A stretch of DNA of 64,000 nucleotides from AP-15 sp963775875 (GCA_963775875.1 CAVZKP010000014.1:310001-374000), one strand, 5' to 3'. Counted from the first letter of the stretch, positions 24,531 through 33,794 are shown. Made by a program: numbers and translations. The notes: generated from the sequence alone by a model not told the origin.

Positions 24531-24581
24531 GGCGGGTCTGGACCAGACACCGCCCCAACAGTGACCGGAGTCCCGCGGTCA
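24531..24581. terminator. Two hairpins between convergent repressor and clpB genes
   Basis: A GC-rich hairpin at 24531-24554 pairs GGCGG-GTCTGG with CCAGAC-CCGCC around one base, with a single-base bulge. A second at 24562-24581 pairs TGACCG with CGGTCA around eight bases and overlaps the clpB stop. Neither is followed by a T-run on either strand. They may slow or stop converging transcription but are not classic Rho-independent terminators. Confidence 0.4.
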
Positions 24582-27173
24582 GGCAGCCTCGGCCCTGGCT
24601 GCCTCCTCGATGACCAAACCCCTATCGCTGGCAGTGACGTGCACCGTCGAACCGTCGGGGATGCGGCCTTCGAGGATCAGGCCGGCCAGGGGGTTCTGCA
24701 GTTCGCGCTGGATTACCCGCTTGAGCGGTCGAGCTCCGTAGACCGGGTCGTAGCCGGCATTGGCCAGCCATGCCAGCGCCGCCGCATCGGCTTCGAGGGT
24801 GATCTTGCGATCGGCCAGTAGCTTTTTCAGCCGCTCGATCTGGATCACAACGATCCCCTTCATGTCGTCCCGCGAAAGCCGGCGGAACAACAGGATCTCG
24901 TCGAGCCGGTTCAGGAACTCGGGCCGGAAGGCCGCCCGTACCGCCTCCATGACTGCCTCGCGCGCGACCGAGACATCGGCTCGCTCCGGTAACCGGGCCA
25001 GCGCCTCGCTGCCGAGATTTGAGGTCAGCACGATCAGGGTATTGCGGAAGTCGACGGTGCGCCCCTGACCGTCGGTCAATCGGCCGTCGTCGAGCACTTG
25101 CAGCAACACATTGAAGACGTCGGGATGGGCCTTCTCAACCTCGTCGAACAGGATCACTTGATAGGGCCGGCGCCGCACCGCCTCGGTCAGCGAGCCACCC
25201 TCATCATAGCCGACGTAACCCGGCGGGGCGCCGATCAGGCGCGACACCGAATGCTTCTCCATGTACTCTGACATATCGATGCGGACCATCGCGCTCTCGT
25301 CGTCGAATAGGAATTCGGCGAGCGCCCGCGTCAGCTCGGTCTTGCCGACGCCCGTAGGCCCGAGAAACAAGAACGAACCCATCGGCCGGTTCGGATCTTG
25401 CAGCCCGGCACGGGCGCGGCGAATCGCGTCCGAAACGGCGATCACCGCCTCGTCCTGGCCGACGACCCGACGCCTGAGAGCATCCTCCATGTGGAGCAGC
25501 TTCGCACGTTCGCTCGACAGCATCTTGTCCACTGGGATGCCGGTCCAGCGCGACACCACCCCGGCGATATGCTCGGCGGTGACAGCTTCTTCGAGCATGC
25601 GCCCGGCTTCGGCCTCCTCGACCTCCTTTAACTTGCGTTCGATCTCAGGGATGATCCCATAGGTCAGTTCGCCGGCGCGGCTCCAATCGCCCCGACGCTG
25701 GGCGATTTCGAGTTCGGCGCGCGCGTGTTCGAGCTGCTCCTTGAGCTTTGCTGCACCGGCCAGCTTGTCTTTTTCGGCCCGCCATTGTGCAGTCAATTCG
25801 GCCGAACGCTGCTCCAGATCCTCGAGTTCCTTGACCAGCTTTTCCAGGCGATCTCGTGACGCCAGGTCATTTTCTTTCTTCAGCGCCTCGCGCTCGATCT
25901 TGAGCTGAACAATGCGGCGATCGAGTTCATCAATCGCTTCGGGCTTCGAATCGACCTCCATGCGCAGCCGTGAGGCGGCCTCGTCCATCAGATCGATCGC
26001 CTTGTCCGGCAGAAACCGGTCGGTGATGTAGCGGTTCGACAACGTCGCCGCCGCGACAATCGCCGCATCGGTGATCCGCACCCCGTGATGCAGCTCGTAT
26101 TTCTCCTTGATCCCGCGCAAGATCGAGATCGTGTCCTCGACCGACGGCTCGTTGACGAAGACCGGCTGAAACCGACGCGCCAGCGCCGCATCCTTTTCGA
26201 TATTCTTGCGGTATTCGTCGAGCGTGGTGGCGCCCACGCAATGCAGCTCGCCGCGCGCCAGCGCCGGCTTCAGCATGTTGGAGGCGTCCATCGAACCCTC
26301 CGCCTTACCGGCGCCGACCAGCGTGTGCAATTCATCGATGAATAGGATGATCTCCCCGGCTTCGGCCGTCACTTCCGCCAGCACCGCCTTGAGCCGCTCC
26401 TCGAACTCGCCGCGAAACTTGGCGCCGGCGATCAGCGCACCGAGATCGAGCGCCAGCAGACGCTTGTCCTTCAACCCCTCCGGCACGTCGCCATTGACGA
26501 TGCGCAGCGCCAAGCCCTCGACGATCGCCGTCTTGCCAACGCCGGGCTCGCCGATCAGTACCGGATTGTTCTTAGTCCGACGCGACAGCACCTGGATCGT
26601 GCGGCGGATTTCCTCGTCCCGCCCGATCACCGGATCAAGCTTCCCCTCGCGCGCAGCCTCAGTCAAATCGCGCCCATAGCGCTTCAGCGCGTCATAACTC
26701 TCCTCGGCAGAGGCGCTGTCGGCCTTGCGACCCTTGCGCAGATCTTCGATCGAGGCGGTCAGCTTCTGCGGCGTCAGCCCGGCGGCGCCTAGCGCCTTGC
26801 CCGCCGGAGTCTCCCGCGCCATCGACAATGCCAACAACAGGCGTTCGGCGGTAACGAAGCTGTCGCCGGCTTTCTGCGCGATTTGCTCGGCCTGTTCAAG
26901 GACGCGCGCAAGCTCGGGTGACATGTAGACTTGACCAGCCCCGGAGCCTTCGATGCGCGGCAGTTTCGCCAGTTCGGCCTCGATCATCGTCAGCGCGACC
27001 TGTGGATCGCCACCCGACGCTCGAATGAGGTTGGCGCTGAGACCCTCCTTGTCATCCAGTAGGACTTTAAGCAGATGCTCTGGAGTCAGCCGCTGATGGC
27101 CGCTGCGCAGAGCCAGACTCTGCGCCGATTGGAAGAAACCTTTCGACCTCTCCGTGTATTTTTCGAATTCCAT
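24579..27173 (-). CDS. clpB: ATP-dependent disaggregase ClpB
   Basis: The 864-residue Hsp100 chaperone has the N-domain (SGHQRLTPEHLLKVLLDDKE), AAA-1 with Walker A GEPGVGKTAIVEG and Walker B FIDELHTLVGAG, a long coiled-coil middle domain (about residues 400 to 530), and AAA-2 with GPTGVGKTELTRAL and LFDEVEKAHPDVF. Length and order are normal. It threads aggregated proteins together with DnaK. ATG 27173 (MEFEKYTERSKGFFQSAQSL) is the usual start. It abuts the prophage end with a 55-base convergent gap. Two hairpins lie upstream; no clear sigma-32 promoter is visible. Confidence 0.97.
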   Translation of the reverse strand: MEFEKYTERSKGFFQSAQSLALRSGHQRLTPEHLLKVLLDDKEGLSANLIRASGGDPQVALTMIEAELAKLPRIEGSGAGQVYMSPELARVLEQAEQIAQKAGDSFVTAERLLLALSMARETPAGKALGAAGLTPQKLTASIEDLRKGRKADSASAEESYDALKRYGRDLTEAAREGKLDPVIGRDEEIRRTIQVLSRRTKNNPVLIGEPGVGKTAIVEGLALRIVNGDVPEGLKDKRLLALDLGALIAGAKFRGEFEERLKAVLAEVTAEAGEIILFIDELHTLVGAGKAEGSMDASNMLKPALARGELHCVGATTLDEYRKNIEKDAALARRFQPVFVNEPSVEDTISILRGIKEKYELHHGVRITDAAIVAAATLSNRYITDRFLPDKAIDLMDEAASRLRMEVDSKPEAIDELDRRIVQLKIEREALKKENDLASRDRLEKLVKELEDLEQRSAELTAQWRAEKDKLAGAAKLKEQLEHARAELEIAQRRGDWSRAGELTYGIIPEIERKLKEVEEAEAGRMLEEAVTAEHIAGVVSRWTGIPVDKMLSSERAKLLHMEDALRRRVVGQDEAVIAVSDAIRRARAGLQDPNRPMGSFLFLGPTGVGKTELTRALAEFLFDDESAMVRIDMSEYMEKHSVSRLIGAPPGYVGYDEGGSLTEAVRRRPYQVILFDEVEKAHPDVFNVLLQVLDDGRLTDGQGRTVDFRNTLIVLTSNLGSEALARLPERADVSVAREAVMEAVRAAFRPEFLNRLDEILLFRRLSRDDMKGIVVIQIERLKKLLADRKITLEADAAALAWLANAGYDPVYGARPLKRVIQRELQNPLAGLILEGRIPDGSTVHVTASDRGLVIEEAARAEAA

Positions 27174-27243
27174 GACCCGCCTCGATGGCCCGACCGCGGT
27201 GCTCAGGTTAGGCGATCACCGCAAACCTTCTGGGGCGTATATG

Positions 27244-27287
27244 GCGTGGCTCAAAAGCCACGCAACCCTACCTCCGCGTCAGGCGGA
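27244..27287. other. Two adjacent perfect hairpins upstream of clpB
   Basis: GCGTGGCT-CAAA-AGCCACGC (27244-27263) is a perfect eight-base stem with four-base loop. CTCCGC-GTCAG-GCGGAG (27271-27287, about) is a perfect six-base stem. They lie 70 to 115 bases upstream of the clpB ATG and downstream of the DUF4167 stop. No T-run follows. They could end the upstream operon or fold in the clpB leader. Confidence 0.4.
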
Positions 27288-27351
27288 GACTGCCGACTGG
27301 CGACGCCGCGAATGCTGGCCGAGTCGGGCGTTGGCTACCAGCGTAACCGGC

Positions 27352-27759
27352 TCAAAACCGCGGAGGCTGGTCTTCGCCCGGCAGTATCGGCAGCGACGGT
27401 TGCAGCAGCCCTTCATCACTTTCGTTGCCCTCTCCTTCGGAATCGTTCATATCCGCATCGGCGGGGGTCATCGGCCGCGGCACCCCTTGTTGACTAGCGT
27501 CCCCATTCGCGTTCATGACTCGAAAATAATGCTCTGCATGTTGGTATAGATTTTCCGCAGCGATCCGGTCGCCGCTCGCAGCCGCCTCCCGCGCCAGTGC
27601 CACATATCGTTCGAAGACCTGATAGGCATTCCCGCGAATTTTGACATTTGGACCATTGCTTTCGAAAGTCTGTATTCGCTGCGGCATCCGCGGCCGATTA
27701 TGGTGCGGATTATTTCCATTGTTGCGACCGCGCGATCGCTTGTTTGGGCCTGGTCTCAT
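27352..27759 (-). CDS. DUF4167 RNA-binding-like protein
   Basis: The protein (135 residues) starts MRPGPNKRSRGRNNGNNPHH, the basic Asn/Arg-rich start typical of DUF4167. Its conserved core is RMPQRIQTFESNGPNVKIRG followed by NAYQVFERYVALAREAAASG and AENLYQHAEHYFRVMN. The C-terminal part is acidic and disordered. I chose ATG 27759 because family members begin MRPGQxNRR; the longer frame adds an unrelated N-terminus. The family is common in alphaproteobacteria next to prmC/prfA. A role in RNA binding is suggested by composition only. Confidence 0.9.
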   Translation of the reverse strand: MRPGPNKRSRGRNNGNNPHHNRPRMPQRIQTFESNGPNVKIRGNAYQVFERYVALAREAAASGDRIAAENLYQHAEHYFRVMNANGDASQQGVPRPMTPADADMNDSEGEGNESDEGLLQPSLPILPGEDQPPRF

Positions 27760-27900
27760 GACACCTGTCTGATCACGGTGGACACTGTGGGAGCCTTGTC
27801 CGATTGGAGCGTTCCCCGTCCCCCGCACGATCTCGGGCGGGGCGTCTTGCAGAAATGACCGCCGCTCCCCTGCGCGGAAGCGAACTCTCCGCCGCCCACC

Positions 27901-28818
27901 CTAGACGCGGCGCAGGGACATTCCAAGATTTTTCTGTCGGTGCGCCGGTCCTTCGGCCCGATCAGCTTGGTTGAGATGCGCGACGATGCAACGTTCGATC
28001 CCGGCGAGATCGCGCTCGATACTATCAATCGAGAAACCCACGGCCTTCAGGATAGCCGCAGCAGCATCGGCCTGCCCAAAACCGACCTCGGCAGCGAACA
28101 TGCCGCCGGGGGCAAGCAGCGCCGGGAGGTCCTCGGCAATCCTCAGATAGGCGGCAAGACCGTCCCGGCCGCCATCGAGGGCCCGCCTTGGATCAAAGCA
28201 GCCGACCTCCGGTGGCAGACCGGCGATCGAATCGCTGGCAATGTAGGGCGGGTTTGCAACAATCGCTGTGAAACGTGCCGACAGCGCGGTACCCCAGTCA
28301 CCAACAAAAAACCGGGCGCGGTCGTCAAGGTTCAGTGCCACAGCATTTTCGCGTGCGGTCGCCACCGCGCCGGCGGCGATGTCGACCCCGATGCCGCTGG
28401 CGGCTGGGAATTCGGCCAGCAGCGCCAGCAACAGACACCCGGTCCCGGTCCCGAGATCGAGAAAGCTGTGCCGCGTGCTGCGGTCGATGATCCGATCGAG
28501 CACAACCTCCACTAGGGTCTCGCTCTCCGGCCGCGGGTCGAGCGTGTCAGCCGACAAGGCAAAACGGAGCCCCCAGAATTCACGCCAGCCAAGGATACGG
28601 CTCAACGGCTCGCCCGCGATCATCCGGTCCAGCGACCGACGCAGACGCTCGATTTCTGGCCGATCGAGGCCGCGCTCCGGATCGCTCAGTAACTCGGTCG
28701 GCGAAACCTCGAGCGAAGCCGCAACCAGCCGGCGCGCCCGCCTGCGGGGGTCTTCAAGCCCGGCCTTTGACAGCGCCGCCGCAGCCTCGGAGAGGATCGA
28801 CTTGAGTGTTTCCGTCAC
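27901..28818 (-). CDS. prmC: Release factor glutamine methyltransferase PrmC
   Basis: PrmC methylates the Gln of the GGQ motif of release factors using S-adenosylmethionine. The N-terminal helical domain is followed by the SAM motif FLDLGTGTGCLLLALLAEFP and the catalytic NPPY in AIVANPPYIAS. RPESETLVEVVLD is also typical. I place the start at GTG 28818 (VTETLKSILSEAAAALSKAG), eight bases after the prfA stop. A longer version would overlap prfA by more than 50 bases. The order prfA then prmC is the classic substrate/enzyme pairing. About 305 residues. Confidence 0.93.
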   Translation of the reverse strand: MTETLKSILSEAAAALSKAGLEDPRRRARRLVAASLEVSPTELLSDPERGLDRPEIERLRRSLDRMIAGEPLSRILGWREFWGLRFALSADTLDPRPESETLVEVVLDRIIDRSTRHSFLDLGTGTGCLLLALLAEFPAASGIGVDIAAGAVATARENAVALNLDDRARFFVGDWGTALSARFTAIVANPPYIASDSIAGLPPEVGCFDPRRALDGGRDGLAAYLRIAEDLPALLAPGGMFAAEVGFGQADAAAAILKAVGFSIDSIERDLAGIERCIVAHLNQADRAEGPAHRQKNLGMSLRRV

Positions 28819-28825
28819 CGCTTCG

Positions 28826-29911
28826 TCAATCCTGCACCGCCACCAGCCGCGCTGCCTGATCTTCTGCGAGGATCGCATCGATAATCTCGTCGAGCGCTTC
28901 GCCGCTCATAACCTTGTCGATCTTATAGAGGGTCAGATTGATGCGGTGGTCGGTCACCCGCCCCTGCGGAAAATTGTAGGTCCGGATTCGCTCCGACCGG
29001 TCGCCGCTACCGACCTGGCTCTTGCGCTCGGCGGCACGGGCATCGTCACGCGACTGCCGTTCCATTTCGTAGAGGCGCGAGCGCAGCACCTTCATGGCCC
29101 TCGCCTTGTTCTTATGCTGCGATTTCTCGTCCTGCTGGATGACCACGAGCCCGGTCGGCAGATGAGTGATCCGCACGGCGCTGTCGGTCGTGTTGACCGA
29201 CTGGCCGCCGGGCCCGCTGGCGCGGAACACGTCGATGCGCAGATCCTTGTCGTCGATCCTGACATCGACCTCCTCGGCCTCGGGCAGCACCGCGACGGTG
29301 GCGGCAGAGGTGTGGATACGGCCGCCTGCCTCGGTCTCCGGTACCCGCTGGACCCGGTGCGCCCCAGATTCGAATTTGAGCCGGGCGAACACGTCGCGCC
29401 CGCTGATCGCGGCGCTGGCTTCCTTGAAGCCGCCGAGACCGGTCTCGGAAACGTCGAGAGTTTCGAACCGCCAGCCGCGCAGTCCGGCATAGCGCTGATA
29501 CATGCGAAATAGTTCGGCCGCGAACAGCGCCGCTTCCTCTCCGCCAGTGCCGGCCCGCACTTCTAGGATCGCGTTGCGCGCGTCATCGGCATCCTTCGGC
29601 ATCAGGGACAGCTTGACCCGCAATTCCAACTCGGGCAGGCGCTCGCGCAGAGACCGCATTTCCTCCTCGGCGAGCCCCTTCAACTCGGGATCGCCGCCCG
29701 CACCGGCCATCTCGGCTGCCGCCGCCAGCTCGACCTGCGCCCGGCGCAACGCCTCGATGCCCTCGATGATCGGGCTCAGCTCGCTATATTCCTTGGAGAA
29801 TTTGGCAACATCCACGCCCGACAGACCCCTGCCGGTAAGCGTGTCGCGCAACTCGCTGTGGCGGCGGGTAAGCTGGTCGAGCCGAGCGGCGAGTGCGGGT
29901 TCCATCGCCAT
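28826..29911 (-). CDS. prfA: Peptide chain release factor 1
   Basis: The 361-residue class I release factor reads UAA/UAG. It has the PxT codon-recognition motif (HRVQRVPETEAGGRIHTSAA) and the catalytic GGQ loop (SGPGGQSVNTTDSAVRITH). The C-terminal RVTDHRINLTLYKIDKVMSG is also typical. It follows hisS by two bases and is followed by prmC, which methylates it. Either of two near ATGs (29911, or 29905 giving MEPALAARL) could be the start. No anomalies. Confidence 0.97.
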   Translation of the reverse strand: MAMEPALAARLDQLTRRHSELRDTLTGRGLSGVDVAKFSKEYSELSPIIEGIEALRRAQVELAAAAEMAGAGGDPELKGLAEEEMRSLRERLPELELRVKLSLMPKDADDARNAILEVRAGTGGEEAALFAAELFRMYQRYAGLRGWRFETLDVSETGLGGFKEASAAISGRDVFARLKFESGAHRVQRVPETEAGGRIHTSAATVAVLPEAEEVDVRIDDKDLRIDVFRASGPGGQSVNTTDSAVRITHLPTGLVVIQQDEKSQHKNKARAMKVLRSRLYEMERQSRDDARAAERKSQVGSGDRSERIRTYNFPQGRVTDHRINLTLYKIDKVMSGEALDEIIDAILAEDQAARLVAVQD

Positions 29912-29913
29912 CT

Positions 29914-31161
29914 TCAGGCGTAGAGCGCCTTCAAACGCGCCGCCAAATCGGCCAACGGAACTGCCGCCTGCGCCCCGCTGTCGAGATCGCGCACGGTTAC
30001 CGCCCCGCGGGCAATCTCGTCGTCGCCGAGTAGCACGGCAGCGCGCGCTCCGATGCGGTCGGCCCGCCGCATGCGCCGCTGCAGATTGCCGGAGTAACCA
30101 AAATCGATGGTGAGCCCGGCATCGCGAAGTTGCTCAGCTATCTCAAGCAGTTGCCCTTCAGACCCGAGGCCGATCGGCACCAACGCGACCGGCCGCGCCG
30201 GCTTTGACGGTTCCTCGATCAGCAACGCCAGCCGTTCGATCCCGGCGGCCCAACCGACCCCGGCCATCGCCGGTCCGCCCATCATTTCGACGAGCCCGTC
30301 ATAGCGCCCGCCGGCCAGTACCGTACCCTGCGCGCCCAGATCGGTGGTGACGAACTCGAACACCGTATGCGTGTAGTAATCGAGGCCACGAACCAACCGC
30401 GGGTTCATCTTGTACCGAATCCCGAGGCGATCGAGCCCGGCACGCACGTCGAGAAAAAAATCGCGCGACCCTATGTTTAGGAAATCGCGAAAGGTCGGTG
30501 CATCGGCATTGATCCGGATATCTCCGGGGTCCTTGGAATCGAGGATGCGCAGCGGATTGGATTCGAGCCGGCGCCGGCTGTCTTCCGACAGGTCGGATTG
30601 GCGCGAGCCGAAATAAGCAACCAGCGCCGAGCGATAGGCCGCGCGGCTTTCCGGGTCGCCGAGCGTGTTGAGTTCCAGGACCACCCGATCGCCGATGCCG
30701 AGTTCCCGCAGAATGCGCTGGCCAAGGGCGATGACCTCGATATCGGCCTGCGGCTGCGGCACGCCCAGGAGTTCAACGCCGATCTGGTGGAACTGGCGAA
30801 ACCGCCCCTTTTGCGGCCGCTCATAGCGGAACATCGGCCCGCTGTAGAAGAATTTGAGAGGTGTCGATTGGGTCAGCCCGTTCGACAGGACCGCGCGTAC
30901 CACCCCGGCGGTGTTCTCCGGCCGCAGGGTCACGTCTTCGCCGCCGCGATCGGTGAACGTGTACATCTCCTTCGCGACGATGTCGGTGTGCTCGCCGATC
31001 GGGCGGGCAAAGACCTCGGTAAACTCGAAGATCGGCGTCGCGATCTCGGAAAAACCGTAGAGTTCGGAAATTCTGCGCGCGGTCTCGCTCACCTGGCGGT
31101 GGCGCCGCGCCGCCTCGGGCAGCAGATCCTGGGTGCCGCGAGCCGGTTGCAAGGATTGCAT
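29914..31161 (-). CDS. hisS: Histidyl-tRNA synthetase
   Basis: Class II synthetase of 415 residues starting MQSLQPARGTQDLLPEAARR. Motif 2 appears around FYSGPMFRYERPQKGRFRQF, and the histidine-specific stretch as NPRLVRGLDYYTHTVFEFV. The C-terminal anticodon-binding domain includes LEIAEQLRDAGLTIDFGYSG. I chose ATG 31161 since family members start near the GTQD motif. It is the first gene of an apparent hisS-prfA-prmC operon. Length and motifs are normal. Confidence 0.96.
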   Translation of the reverse strand: MQSLQPARGTQDLLPEAARRHRQVSETARRISELYGFSEIATPIFEFTEVFARPIGEHTDIVAKEMYTFTDRGGEDVTLRPENTAGVVRAVLSNGLTQSTPLKFFYSGPMFRYERPQKGRFRQFHQIGVELLGVPQPQADIEVIALGQRILRELGIGDRVVLELNTLGDPESRAAYRSALVAYFGSRQSDLSEDSRRRLESNPLRILDSKDPGDIRINADAPTFRDFLNIGSRDFFLDVRAGLDRLGIRYKMNPRLVRGLDYYTHTVFEFVTTDLGAQGTVLAGGRYDGLVEMMGGPAMAGVGWAAGIERLALLIEEPSKPARPVALVPIGLGSEGQLLEIAEQLRDAGLTIDFGYSGNLQRRMRRADRIGARAAVLLGDDEIARGAVTVRDLDSGAQAAVPLADLAARLKALYA

Positions 31162-31307
31162 ACGCGAATTCTCCGGCCATCCCATCCGCTGTCGGAGGGT
31201 GGCGCCCAGAACATAGTGGGCCGGGAGGTCTCTGTCGACGTGAGGCCCGGCCGCAGTCCGGTCTTTTCCCGGCTCTCAATCAACCCAAAACCTTCGCCCC
31301 CTTACCT

Positions 31308-32540
31308 TTGCCGTGCAGCTTTGTCAGCCGCCCTCGAGGTGTTTCCTTGTTCGCTGCTTTTCTGCAAGTCGCTCTGTGGCTCACGCCGGATCGCCTGCGG
31401 GCCTATGTGACCATCCTGCTCCTCGCCGGCGCGGCGATGACCGCGTGGACCTTGGCGAGACCCGGCCTCGCCGATCCGATGGCGCCGGCCGATCGGCACG
31501 GACTTCCTCAGCTTTTGGACGGTCTCGTGGGCGTTGCTGCACGGGCGGACACACGCGATCTATCATCCGCAGGCGCTGGCCGGGTTGGAGCAGGCGATGG
31601 TCCACTCCGCCCATACGGCGTTCTACGCTTGGGAATCCCCGCCCACCGCGCTACTGATCGTCTACCCGCTGGCACTTCTTCCCTATCTGTGGTCCCTCGC
31701 TGTCGCGCGGCGCCGTCTATCTGACGGCGCTGTGGCGCATCCTGCCCCGGCCGCTGACGCTTTGGGCCGGTCTTGCCTACCCCGCTGTGCTTTTGACCAT
31801 TGGCCATGGTCAGAATGCGCTATTAACCACAGGTCTGCTCGGCTGGGGATTGCTCCTGCTGCCGCGGCGTCCGCCGCCGGGATACTCTTCGGGATTCTCA
31901 GCTTCAAACCGCAACTGGCGCTGCTGGTGCCGATGGCATTGATCGCCGCAGGGCACTGGCGGGCAATTGCTGCCGCGTCGTTTACCCTCTTGGTTCTTGC
32001 GCCCACAACGGCAATTCCATTCGGAGGCAGCGTCTGGGTAGGATTTCGCGCGAGCCTGCCGTTTGCCGGGTGGTAATTGAATCCGTGCTCGTTCCCTACT
32101 ACAAGTTGCAATCCGTCTTCGCCGCGATGCGTCTCCTCGGCCGCCGTCCCGGCCATCGCGTGGAGCGGGCAAACAGCGGCCACCCTGGGATCGGCGGCGA
32201 TCGTCATCTGGTGCTGGCGGCATTCGATGGACGCGATGATCAGGAACGCCGCTCTCGCGGCGGCGATACCGCTCGCCTCGCCGTTCTTTCTAGATTACGA
32301 TCTGGTAGTCCTCGCCCTGGCTATGGCTTGGCTCGTTCGGATACAGCATCGGCAGGGCGTGCGGCCCTGGGAACGTACCGTTCTTGCGGTCAACGCGATG
32401 ACGCCGCTCGCATCCCGTACCATCGGCGCCCACACTTACGTACTGTTGGCGCCCGTTGCCGTTGCCGTTGCCTCTCTTGGCCGCCATCGCTCTGCGTATT
32501 CGCGCAGATCGTTTCGGCCATGCCGCAGCAGGACCATCGG
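31308..32540 (+). pseudogene. Decayed glycosyltransferase-87 (DUF2029) membrane protein
   Basis: Sense moves between plus-strand frames: AFLQVALWLTPDRLRAYVTI, then FLSFWTVSWALLHGRTHAIY and QALAGLEQAMVHSAHTAFYA, then AVYLTALWRILPRPLTLWAG, then AGILFGILSFKPQLALLVPM, VIESVLVPYYKLQSVFAAM and LASPFFLDYDLVVLALAMAW. Together these make a multi-spanning GT87 mannosyltransferase-like protein. At least five frame changes are needed (near 31495, 31700, 31865, 32075 and 32140), too many for simple sequencing error. Its 3' end lies antisense to the extended ispG reading frame. Confidence 0.75.
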
Positions 32541-33723
32541 TGTGACCCTGGATTACGGTGCGGGCACACCAACCACCGAGCAACCAGAGGGCTACTGCGC
32601 AGGAACCGCCTCGGCCAGGGTCGCGCTGCGCCTCAATCTGGGCCGCCTTCCTCTCGACCAGTTCGACGAGGTGGTCGACGATATCGGCGTCCTTCAGCCG
32701 ATGATCGGTCAGCCCGCTGATATAGACCTGATGCGTGCCGTTGCCGCCGCCGGTAAAGCCGATATCGGTCTCGCGCGCTTCTCCCGGACCGTTGACGACG
32801 CAGCCGATCACCGAAACCGTCAACGGGGTCGTAATGTGGGCGAGCCTCTCTTCGAGCCGCTCGACGGTCTTGATCACCTCGAATTGCTGACGCGCGCAGG
32901 ACGGGCACGAGATCACGGTGACCCCGCGGCGACGCAGATTGAGCGACTTCAGCATCTCAAACCCGGCTTTGACCTCCTCGACCGGGTCGGCCGACAGCGA
33001 AACCCGGATCGTGTCGCCGATGCCCGACCACAGCAGCATGCCGATCCCGATCGACGATTTGACGGTGCCGCTGCGCAGACCACCAGCCTCGGTGATCCCG
33101 AGATGGAGCGGATAGTCGCAGGCCTCGGCTAGCTGCTGATAGGCGGCGACGGCCAGAAACACGTCGGACGCCTTGCACGAGATTTTGAACTCGAAGAAAT
33201 CATTGTCTTCGAGGATCCTTGCATGGTTCAGCGCACTCTCGACCATCGCCTCGGGGCAGGGTTCTCCGTACTTTTCGAGCAGATCGCGTTCGAGCGAGCC
33301 GGCATTGACCCCGATTCGCATCGAGCAGCCATGATCCTTCGCCGCCTTGATCACCTCGCGCACGCGGGCGGATGAGCCGATATTGCCCGGATTGATCCGC
33401 AGGCAGGCAGCGCCGCTCTCCGCCGCCTCAATCGCGCGCTTGTAGTGGAAATGGATGTCGGCGACGATCGGCACCGTGGCTTGGCGCACGACATCCTTGA
33501 GAGCCAATGCCGATTCCTGGTCGGGGCAGGAGACGCGGACGATGTCGGCGCCGGCGCGTTCGAGCGCCTGAACCTGTTCGACCGTCGCTTTGACGTCACT
33601 CGTCACCGTGTTGGTCATCGACTGCACGGTGATCGGCGCATCGCCTCCTACCGGCACCTTGCCCACATAAATCTTGCGGCAGGTGCGGCGGCGGATGTCG
33701 CGGTAGGGCCTAACGCTCATCAT
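32290..33723 (-). CDS. ispG: 4-hydroxy-3-methylbut-2-enyl diphosphate synthase (IspG) with long C-terminal extension
   Basis: IspG reduces MEcPP to HMBPP in the MEP isoprenoid pathway using a 4Fe-4S cluster. Cluster ligands are visible in VISCPSCARQQFEV and in VIGCVVNGPGEA. The TIM-barrel part begins RDIRRRTCRKIYVGKVPVGG. Family members end near residue 368, at about LVERKAAQIEAQRD. This frame continues about 109 residues of low-complexity, non-conserved sequence (from PGRGGSCAVALWLLGGW), read antisense across the decayed glycosyltransferase. Either the normal stop was lost or the frame is extended by an indel. The catalytic part is intact. Confidence 0.94.
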   Translation of the reverse strand: MMSVRPYRDIRRRTCRKIYVGKVPVGGDAPITVQSMTNTVTSDVKATVEQVQALERAGADIVRVSCPDQESALALKDVVRQATVPIVADIHFHYKRAIEAAESGAACLRINPGNIGSSARVREVIKAAKDHGCSMRIGVNAGSLERDLLEKYGEPCPEAMVESALNHARILEDNDFFEFKISCKASDVFLAVAAYQQLAEACDYPLHLGITEAGGLRSGTVKSSIGIGMLLWSGIGDTIRVSLSADPVEEVKAGFEMLKSLNLRRRGVTVISCPSCARQQFEVIKTVERLEERLAHITTPLTVSVIGCVVNGPGEARETDIGFTGGGNGTHQVYISGLTDHRLKDADIVDHLVELVERKAAQIEAQRDPGRGGSCAVALWLLGGWCARTVIQGHTDGPAAAWPKRSARIRRAMAAKRGNGNGNGRQQYVSVGADGTGCERRHRVDRKNGTFPGPHALPMLYPNEPSHSQGEDYQIVI

Positions 33724-33794
33724 CGACCTCGTTCGGGTGGCCTCGCATCAAGGGCTTATAGTTGGTTTTCGCAGCGCAATGAAGGCGCAGGCGC

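Larger units (their letters stand above)
1..24554. mobile_element. Siphovirus-type prophage, left part outside window
   Basis: A continuous minus-strand set of phage structural genes runs from terminase through portal, protease, major capsid, connectors, tail tube and tail chaperones to the tape measure. A plus-strand repressor sits at the right edge next to the host clpB gene. The genes overlap or nearly touch, as expected for one late operon. No integrase, baseplate or lysis gene is visible, so the prophage continues beyond position 1. I could not define attachment sites. The right boundary is inferred from the switch to clpB. The terS and protease genes carry nonsense or frameshift lesions, which suggests the element can no longer make virions, unless those lesions are sequence errors. 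Confidence 0.93.

Noticed and set aside
1..24554. Gene transfer agent instead of prophage
   Set aside because: Gene order partly resembles a GTA, but the presence of an S24 repressor with operators, a tailspike-like cassette and broken terS/protease fits a prophage better.
24531..24554. Rho-independent terminator
   Set aside because: The stem is strong but no T-run follows on either strand; listed only as a hairpin with low confidence.
27174..27351. Sigma-32 type promoter for clpB
   Set aside because: A weak TTGCGT ... CCATAT arrangement exists but spacing and sequence are too far from consensus to report.
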